From Ampullaceana balthica (taxonomy: Eukaryota; Mollusca; Gastropoda; Lymnaeidae): a DNA stretch of 64,000 bases. Each line of letters starts with the position of its first letter. Position 1 is the first letter of the stretch. Shown here one piece after another: positions 56,748-64,000 of the stretch. Both the position numbers and the translations under genes were made by a program. The DNA lies in the NCBI GenBank assembly GCA_944989445.1, contig CALYLW010000016.1:5201694-5265693 (forward strand). The letters run 5' to 3'. The notes beneath the pieces were generated by a model that was not told where the DNA came from, made no database searches, and saw only the letters and a program-made list of their open reading frames with translations.

Positions 56748-57825
56748 CAGGGTTCATTCACTGACCCAGGGTTCATTCACTGACCCAGGGTTCATTCACT
56801 GACCCAGGGTTCATACACTTACCCAGGGTTTATACACTGACCCAGGGTTCATACACTGACCCAGGGTTTATACACTGACCCAGGGTTCATTCACTGACCC
56901 AGGGTTCATTCACTGACCCAGGGTTCATTCACTGACCCAGGGTTCATACACTTACCCAGGGTTCATACACTGACCCAGGGTTCATACACTGACCCAGGGT
57001 TTATACACTGACCCAGGGTTCATTCACTGACCCAGGGTTAATACACTGACCCAGGGTTCATACACTGGCCCAGGGTTCATACACTGACCCAGGGTTCATA
57101 CACTGACCCAGGGTTCATACACTGACCCAGGGTTCATACACTGACCCAGAGTTCATACACTTACCCAGGGTTTATAGTTTATACACTGACCCAGGGTTTA
57201 TACACTGACCCAGGGTTCATACACTGACCCAGGGTTTATACACTGACCCAGGGTTTATACACTGACCCAGGGTTTATACACTGACCCAGGGTTCATACAC
57301 TGACCAAGGGTTTATACACTGATCCAGGGTTCATTCACTGACCCAGGGTTCATACACTGACCCAGGGTTCATTCACTGACCCAGGGTTCATTCACTGACC
57401 CAGGGTTCATTCACTGACCCAGGGTTCATACACTTACCCAGGGTTCATACACTGACCCAGGGTTCATACACTGACCCAGGGTTCATACACTGACCCAGGG
57501 TTCATACACTGACCCAGGGTTTATACACTGACCCAGGGTTCATACACTGACCAAGGGTTCATACACTGACCCAGGGTTCATACACTGACCCAGGGTTCAT
57601 ACACTGACCCAGGGTTCATACACTGACCCAGAGTTCATACACTGACCCAGGGTTTATAGTTTATACACTGACCCAGGGTTTATACACTGACCCAGGGTTC
57701 ATACACTGACCCAGGGTTTATACACTGACCCAGGGTTCATACACTGACCCAGGGTTTATACACTGACCCAGGGTTCATACACTGACCCAGGGTTTATACA
57801 CTGACCCAGGGTTCATACACTGACC
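56748..57825. repeat. 19-bp minisatellite, about 56 copies
   Basis: Monomer CACTGACCCAGGGTTCATA with variants TTCATTCA, TTTATACA and CTTACCC. A block with TTTATAGTTTATACACTGAC recurs at about 57171 and 57653, so a ~480-bp segment was duplicated. Confidence 0.95.
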
Positions 57826-57932
57826 TTAACCATAAACATAACCCTCATACAAATCTCAACGCTAACCTTAAACTTAATCCTCACACAAACCCAAACCTTA
57901 CAAGATAACATTCAATCGTTCCATCTTTTCAG
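57826..57932 (+). other. Intron end before the small terminal exon
   Basis: AACCTTAA-like words, then TTCAATCGTTCCATCTTTTC and AG, a good pyrimidine-rich 3' splice site at 57932. Confidence 0.55.
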
Positions 57933-57989
57933 GAACTGACTGAGGCCCAAGCTGAATATAACGAGATGAGAGAAAGTTTGATTCCATGA
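57933..57989 (+). CDS. Small terminal exon of an unknown or alternative transcript
   Basis: After CCATCTTTTCAG the frame reads ELTEAQAEYNEMRESLIP and then TGA (57987-57989): 18 codons, entered in phase 0. It is followed by ~230 bp of AT-rich DNA with an AATAAA. Composition is typical of a coding helical tail. Its upstream partner is unknown. Exon C (phase 0 end at 17446) could in principle join it as an alternative to exon D, or it may belong to a separate gene with exons outside the recognised set. A 20-bp near-copy of its middle lies at 56725-56744. Confidence 0.5.
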   Translation, partial: ELTEAQAEYNEMRESLIP

Positions 57990-58225
57990 GTCCTACTAGG
58001 AGAAGAGTCCCAAACGGAAACAAGCCAAGAGATAAAGAAATGGCCCAATTGGACATGAGCCACGTGATAAAAAATGGCACAAAGACAATCAGCAAGCCTG
58101 ATCTACATATTTAAGTTATAAAATACAGAAGTTTTGACACCTTATCATGTTACCATGGAAACAACTAGTAAATATTTAAAATACAACACCTGTTGGCTGT
58201 TCTCCACTGAGATTTATTTAATAAA
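57990..58225 (+). terminator. 3' untranslated region with AATAAA
   Basis: Unique AT-rich sequence ends in ATTTATTTAATAAAACAAG; AATAAA at 58220-58225 is a likely poly(A) signal for the small terminal exon. Confidence 0.5.
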
Positions 58226-58261
58226 ACAAGTTAACTATAATTTCTTTGGATCCGTTCCTTG

Positions 58262-61190
58262 GTTTCTGTGTGTGTGTGACTCTTTGTGTATCTATACTTG
58301 ATTTCTGTGTGTGTGTGTGTGCCTCTCTGTGTATCTATACTTGATTTCTGTGTGTGCCTCTCTGTGTATCTATACTTGATTTCTGTGTGTCCTCTCTGTG
58401 TATCTATACTTGATTTCTGTGTGTGCATCTCTGTATATCTATACTTGATTTCTGTGTGTGCCTCTCTGTGTATCTATACTTGATGTGTGTGTGTGCCTCT
58501 CTGTGTATCTATCCTTGATTTCTGTGTGTGTACCTCTCTGTGTATCTATACTTGATTTCTGTGTGTGCCTCTCTGTGTATCTATACTTGATTTCTGTGTG
58601 TGTGTGCCTCTCTGTGTATCTATACTTGATTTCTGTGTGTGCCTCTCTGTGTATCTATACTTGATATCTGTGTGTGCCTCTCTGTGAATCTATACTTGAT
58701 TTCTGTGTGTCCTCTCTGTGTATCTATACTTGATTTCTGTGTGTGCCTCTCTGTATATCTATACTTGATTTCTGTGTGTGCCTCTCTGTGTATCTATACT
58801 TGATGTGTGTGTGTGTGCCTCTCTGTGTATCTATCCTTGATTTCTGTGTGTGTGTACCTCTCTGTGTATCTATACTTGATTTCTGTGTGTGCCTCTCTGT
58901 GTATCTATACTTGATTTCTGTGTGTGTGTGCCTCTCTGTGTATCTATACTTGATTTCTGTGTGTGCCTCTCTGTGAATCTATACTTGATTTCTGTGTGTG
59001 CCTCTCTGTGTATCTATACTTGATATCTGTGTGTGCCTCTCTGTGAATCTATATTTGATTTCTGTGTGTGCCTCTCTGTGTATCTATACCTGATTTCTGT
59101 GTATACCTCTCTGTGTATCTATACTTGATTTCTGTGTGTGCCTCTCTGTGTATCTAAACTTGATTTCTGTGTGTGTGTGCCTCTCTGTGTATCTATACTT
59201 GATTTCTGTTTGTGCCTCTCTATGTATCTATACTTGATTTCTGTGTGGGCTTATCTGTGTATCTATACTTGATTTCTGTGTGTGTGTGCCTCTCTGTGTA
59301 TCTATACTTGATTTCTGTGTGTGCCTTTCTGTGAATCTATACTTGATTTCTGTGTGTGCCTCTCTGTGTATCTATACTTGATATCTGTGTGTGCCTCTCT
59401 GTGAATCTATATTTGATTTCTGTGTGTGCCTCTCTGTGTATCTATACCTGATTTCTGTGTATACCTCTCTGTGTATCTATACTTGATTTCTGTGTGTGCC
59501 TCTCTGTGTATCTAAACATGATTTCTGTGTGTGTGTGCCTCTCTGTGTATCTATACTTGATTTCTGTTTGTGCCTCTCTATGTATCTATACTTGATTTCT
59601 TTGTGGGCTTCTCTGTGTATCTATACTTGATTTCTGTGTGGGCCTCTCTGTGTATCTATACTAGATTTCTGTGTGTGCCTCTCTGTGTATCTATACTTGA
59701 TTTCTGTGTGTGCCTCTTTGAGTATCTATACTTGATATCTGTGTGTGCCTCTCTGTGAATCTATATTTGATTTCTGTGTGTGCCTCTCTGTGTATCTATA
59801 CCTGATTTCTGTGTGTACCTCTCTGTGTATCTATACTTGATTTCTGTGTGTGCCTCTCTGTGTATCTATACTTGATTTCTGTGTGTGTGTGTGTGTCTCT
59901 CTGTGTATCTATACTTGATTTCTGTTTGTGCCTCTCTATGTATCTATACTTGATTTCTGTGTGGGCTTCTCTGTGTATCTATACTTGATTTCTGTGTGTG
60001 GATCTCTGTGTATCTATACTTTATTTCTGTGTGTGCTTCTCTGTGGATCTATACTTGATTTCTGTATGTGCCTCTCTGTGTATCTATACTTGATTTCTGT
60101 GTGCCTCTCTATGTATCTATCCTTGATTTCTGTGTGTGCCTCTCTGTACATCTATACTTGATTTCTGTGTGTGACTCTCTGTGAATCTATGCTAGATTTC
60201 CGTTTGTGCCTCTCTGTGTATCTATACTTGATTTCTGTGTGTGTGTGCCTCTCTGTGTATCTATACTTGATTTCTGTTTGTGCCTCTCTATGTATCTATA
60301 CTTGATTTCTGTGTGTGCCTCTCTGTGAATCTATACTTGATTTCTGTGTGTGCGTCTCTGTGTATCCATTTCTGTGTGTGCCTCTCTGTGTATCTATACT
60401 TGATTTATGTGTGTGCCTCTCTGTGAATCTATACTTGATTTCTGTGTGTGCCTCTCGGTGTATCCATTTCTGTGTGTGCCTCTCTGTGTATCTATACTTG
60501 ATTTCTATATGTGCCTCTCTGTTTATCTATACTTGATTTCTGTGTGTGCTTCTCTGTGTATCTATACTTGATTTCTATATGTGCCTATCTGTTTATCCAT
60601 ACTTGATTTCTGTGTGTGCCTCTCTGTATATCTATACTTGATATATGTGTGTGCCTCTCTGTGTATCTATACTTGATTTCTGTTTGTGCCTCTCTATGTA
60701 TCTATACTTGATTTCTGTGTGGGTCTCTCTGTGTATCTATACTAGATTTCTGTGTGTGCCTCTCTGTGTATCTATACTTGATTTCTGTGTGTGCCTCTTT
60801 GTGTATCTATACTTGATATCTGTGTGTGCCTCTCTGTGTATCTATACTTGATATCTGTGTGTGCCTCTCTGTGTATCTATCCTTGATTTCTGTGTGTGCC
60901 TCCCTGTGTATCTATCCTTGATTTCTGTGTGTGCCTCTCTGTGTATCTATACTTGATTTCTGTGTGTGTGTGCCTCTCTTTGTATATTTTTCTGTGTGTC
61001 TCTCTGTGTATATATACTTGATTTCTGTGTGTGCCTCTCTGTGTATCTATGATTCTTTCATGTTCTATACTTGATTTCTGTGTGTGCCTCTCTTTGAATC
61101 TATGATTTTTTCATGTCCTATACTTGATTTCTGTGTGTGCCTCTCTGTGAATCTATGATTCTTTCATGTCCTATACTTGATATCTTATAT
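58262..61190. repeat. 35-bp minisatellite, about 80 copies
   Basis: Core TATCTATACTTGATTTCTGT then GTGTGCCTCTCTGTG, with variable (GT) length. Blocks recur: a ~370-bp segment with TATACCTGATTTCTGTGTAT is seen near 59083 and 59447. The last units carry an extra ATGATTCTTTCATGT word. Frames rich in Cys, Val, Leu and Ser are artefacts. Confidence 0.95.
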
Positions 61191-61480
61191 GTTCTAGTCT
61201 TCAAATCGTGTGTTTGCTACTCTTTTAATCTTGTTTGAATGCGTTTTTAGCTATCGATTAACTTAGATTATATGGAATTTTTCACTGTACACTAATTTTT
61301 TGTTAAACACTTGGCCAAAAGCATAGCAATTAAATAATTCCAAAATAAATTTTATCAAATAATAGACAGATCTGTGTAAGGTACCATTGTTAATCAATAA
61401 AGCTGTTAAAACAAATCTAATTAAACCCAGTGGTCATTTATCTTTTTCAAATGCCAGGGCGGATTAAGTCGTACAAGATA
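61191..61480. other. AT-rich spacer
   Basis: Contains AATCAATAAAGCTGTTAAAA near 61393, a second possible poly(A) signal. No frame supported. Confidence 0.4.
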
Positions 61481-61481
61481 C

Positions 61482-62026
61482 GCCCCGCGGCGTAGCATAT
61501 ACCGCACACTTGCTCACGGATAGCGCAAAGTTAGGGGGGAAAGAACGGGCACAAACTACAGCACGAAGAAGTCAAAACAACGCGAGTGAACGTCGGGGGG
61601 GGGGAACTGACGCATTGTTAGTCCCGAAACATTCGCATTGCGGTTATCTACCTGCCCACCACCCTTCACCACAATAGCTTGCCAACGATAAACTGTGATT
61701 GGCAGACCCTAGCGAGGTTCAGTCATGTTCGCAAAAATGGGGGTAAAGAACGGCACAAACACACATTTAAAAAATTAAAAAACTGTTTTTGCTGGGGCTT
61801 GAACCAGGAAATTGCACGTGTAAGGGGGACGTGATAACCACTACACTACGAATTCACATTTTATTCTGTAAAGAAAACCAGAAAGTGAACGCAAAAACCA
61901 TTGTTGCCCCTCTCTCCACCACCTCCGCTTGTTAAACCATAAACTGATTGGTCGACACCAGCAAGGGTCATTCGTCATGCTTATTTGCTCATACTCGCAT
62001 TGGTCAATTATATATATAGATTAGGA
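61482..62026. mobile_element. Dispersed repeat with tRNA-Val-like core, copy 3
   Basis: Starts CCCCGCGGCGTAGCATATAC, then GAACGGGCACAAACTACAGC, GCGAGTGAACGTCGGGGG, GATAAACTGTGATTGGCAGA, the tRNA-like segment, and ends AATTATATATATAGATTAG. Collinear with 31331-31994. Confidence 0.6.
61790..61851 (-). pseudogene. tRNA-Val-like segment, third copy
   Basis: Reverse strand reads TCGTAGTGTAGTGGTTATCA, CGTCCCCCTTACACGTGCAA and TTCCTGGTTCAAGCCCCAGC. Box A (TAGTGTAGTGG) is the same as in animal tRNA-Val. The box B-like GGTTCAAGCCC is good. Acceptor stem pairing is missing. Confidence 0.7.
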
Positions 62027-62097
62027 TGTAAAGTTCCAGAGATAGTTCAATGAACTTTGACCTTCACTGGGCTGCATGGAAACACAACTTGTTGAGC

Positions 62098-63058
62098 ATA
62101 AAGATTTGATGTGTGACCAAAGTTTAAAGATTTGATGTGTGACCACAGTTTAAAGATTTGATGTGTGACCAAAGTTTAAAGATTTGATGTGTGACCAAAG
62201 TTTAAAGATTTGATGTGTGACCAAAGTTTAAAGATTTGATGTGTGACCAAAGTTTAAAGATTTGATTTGTGACCAAAGTTTAAAGATTTGATGTGTGACC
62301 AAAGATTAAAGATTTGATGTGTGACCAAAGTTAAAATATTTGATGTGTGACCAAAGTTTAAAGATTTGATTTGTGCCCAAAGTTAAAATATTTGATGTGT
62401 GACCAAAGATTAAAGATTTGATGTGTGACCAAAGTTTAAAGATTTGATGTGTGACCAAAGTTTAAAGATTTGATGTGTGACCAAAGTTTAAAGATTTGAT
62501 GTGTGACCAAAGATTAACGATTTGATGTGTGACCAAAGTTTAAAGATTTGATGTGTGACCAAAGTTTAAAGATTTGATGTGTGACCAAAGATTAAAGATT
62601 TGATGTGTGACCAAAGTTTAAAGATTTGATGTGTGACCAAAGTTTAAAGATTTGATGTGTGACCAAAGTTTAAACATTTGATTTGTGACCAAAGTTTAAA
62701 GATTTGATGTGTGACCAAATATTAAAGATTTGATGTGTGACCAAAGTTAAAATATTTGATGTGTGACCAAAGATTAAAGATTTGATGTGTGACCAAAGTT
62801 TAAAGATTTGATGTGTGACCAAAGATTAAAGATTTGATGTGTGACCAAAGTTAAGATATTTGATGTGTGACCAAAGGTAAGATATTTGATGTGTGACCAA
62901 AGATTAAAGATTTGATGTGTGACCAAAGATTAAAGATTTGATGTGTGACCAAAAATTAAAGATTTGATGTGTGACCCAAGATTAAAGATTTGATGTGTGA
63001 CCAAAGTTTAAAGATTTGATGTGTGACCAAATATTAAAGATTTGATGTGTGACTAAAG
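62098..63058. repeat. 26-bp minisatellite, about 37 copies
   Basis: Monomer AAAGATTTGATGTGTGACCA then AAGTTT, with variants AAGATT, AAGTTAAAAT and TTTGTGACC. The TAAAATATT and GATTAAAG variants come in short alternating runs. Confidence 0.95.
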
Positions 63059-64000
63059 CTCAAATAGGAATCCGGAGAAGAACAATATGTATATATACTA
63101 AATATATTCCAACTCTTCTAAAGCGGAATTATACTGCATGAAACTATTTATTACGTTAGTGAAAATTTGCCATTAAATATTTGTTAAGTATCTCTTATTC
63201 TCTTTATATATGAACATTCAAGTTTTACCATCCTTTTGTAACATAACTAAGTTTTTTGCTGAGCTTACTCTTTAGCAAGCAACTCTCATTTTACTATAAG
63301 TAGTCTTTAATTACGAAAAATGTAATTCTCTGATAGAGAGAAACTTCAAATTAAGATATGAAGTGATATGGAACTAAACAAACAGTTCCATATGCTATTA
63401 ATTTAATTTAAAAACCTGCATAGACAAATATCAGATATTTCATATATATTTTCTTAGCCTATCGCCCTCGTGTTAGTGCAAGAAATAAAACGCTGAAATA
63501 ACAGTTTCATTTTAAGGCATTTCAATTAAAATAGGATTCTTATATAAAATATAATAATAATAATTTTGATAAACATTTATTCCTTCATGGTGCTATACCG
63601 ATGAAATCCCATCTCTTATATGTTGCTATTTCACAAATGGATGCAATTCTGTGTTTAGTCCCGTTTTCCGATAAAACTATAATATTGTTTAAATTATATC
63701 CCCCCCGCGATTTTAATCTATCCCCACACTTTTTGTCTATCCACCGCCTTCAACCTTTTTTCCAAGTAAAGTTTGCTATTACATCAAGAAAAAGATTTAT
63801 CACAGTATCACTGACTTATTGTTTTAAATGATCTGTAAATAACCACATTTAACTATCATTGCCATGCTATGAAAATACATCAATATATAGCTACTTGAGC
63901 AATGCCCGTGCGATGCTACGGGTAGGCACAATGAAAATAACTTTATTTGGATTTGAGTTTCACATTCCCCTTAATAATGAGTGTAAACGTATCAGGAAAT
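63059..64000. other. AT-rich spacer, no gene seen
   Basis: A 76-codon frame at 63601-63831 has no support. GCAATGCCCGTGCGATGCTA with CGGGTAGGCAC at 63900-63930 resembles the start of the repeat at 42822 (CCCGCGCTTTGCTGCGG), and may be the edge of another such element running out of the window. Confidence 0.4.

Noticed and set aside
58286..60851. Cys/Leu/Ser/Val-rich small secreted proteins
   Set aside because: All are frames of the 35-bp minisatellite and overlap each other.
63601..63831. 76-codon frame near the right edge
   Set aside because: No family motif, splice site or conserved composition; flanks are plain AT-rich DNA.

Overview
The window looks like nuclear DNA of an animal, most likely a lophotrochozoan and possibly a gastropod mollusc. 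The reasons are spliced genes with GT-AG introns, decayed LINE, hAT and Ty3/gypsy-type elements, tRNA-derived repeats, AT-rich spacers and an extreme load of minisatellites. By my reading about half of the 64 kb is tandem repeat, in roughly 20 arrays with unrelated monomers of 10 to about 165 bp. The species is inference; no rRNA or housekeeping gene is present to fix it.

The main gene is on the + strand. Four exons can be joined by eye at 4038-4826, 9773-9846, 16967-17446 and 27107-28798. All splice sites are GT-AG, the intron phases agree (1, 0, 0) and the frame stays open to a TAG at 28796. Together they encode about 1010 residues of a Ser/Thr- and Asn-rich, probably secreted and heavily glycosylated protein that I do not recognise. 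It has a 13-residue repeat block, two smaller coding repeats, and several short helical modules between Ser/Thr linkers. The 5' end lies outside the window or is not recognisable. The introns are almost entirely satellite: 19-bp and 12-bp arrays plus a LINE relic in the first; 51-bp, 45-bp and GT-rich arrays in the second; a 6-kb G-tract minisatellite, two foldback repeats and a 19-bp array in the third. A small terminal exon of a second or alternative transcript sits at 57933-57989 with a poly(A) signal at 58220.

Region by region: 1-4037 is spacer with a terminal-repeat DNA element and a 57-bp array carrying 15 perfect TGACGTCA sites. 4038-28798 is the main gene. 28.8-30.5 kb is its 3' end and two minisatellites. 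30.6-32.7 kb holds repeats with tRNA-Val-like segments. 33.4-35.2 kb is a broken hAT transposase. 35.3-37.6 kb and 52.0-53.5 kb are tandem copies of a ~500-bp foldback element. 37.8-41.7 kb is a 37-bp satellite. 42.8-45.8 kb is a repeat built of trimeric higher-order units. 46.1-50.1 kb is a non-autonomous LTR retrotransposon with target duplications. 51.2-51.7 kb is an hAT-type MITE. 51.75-53.56 kb is a MITE split by the foldback trimer. 55.4-61.2 kb is three more minisatellites around the small terminal exon. 62.1-63.1 kb is a 26-bp array, and the rest is AT-rich spacer.

No bacterial genes, CRISPR arrays, rRNA genes or intact tRNA genes were seen. Most long open frames in the window are satellites whose period is a multiple of three or which lack stop words.
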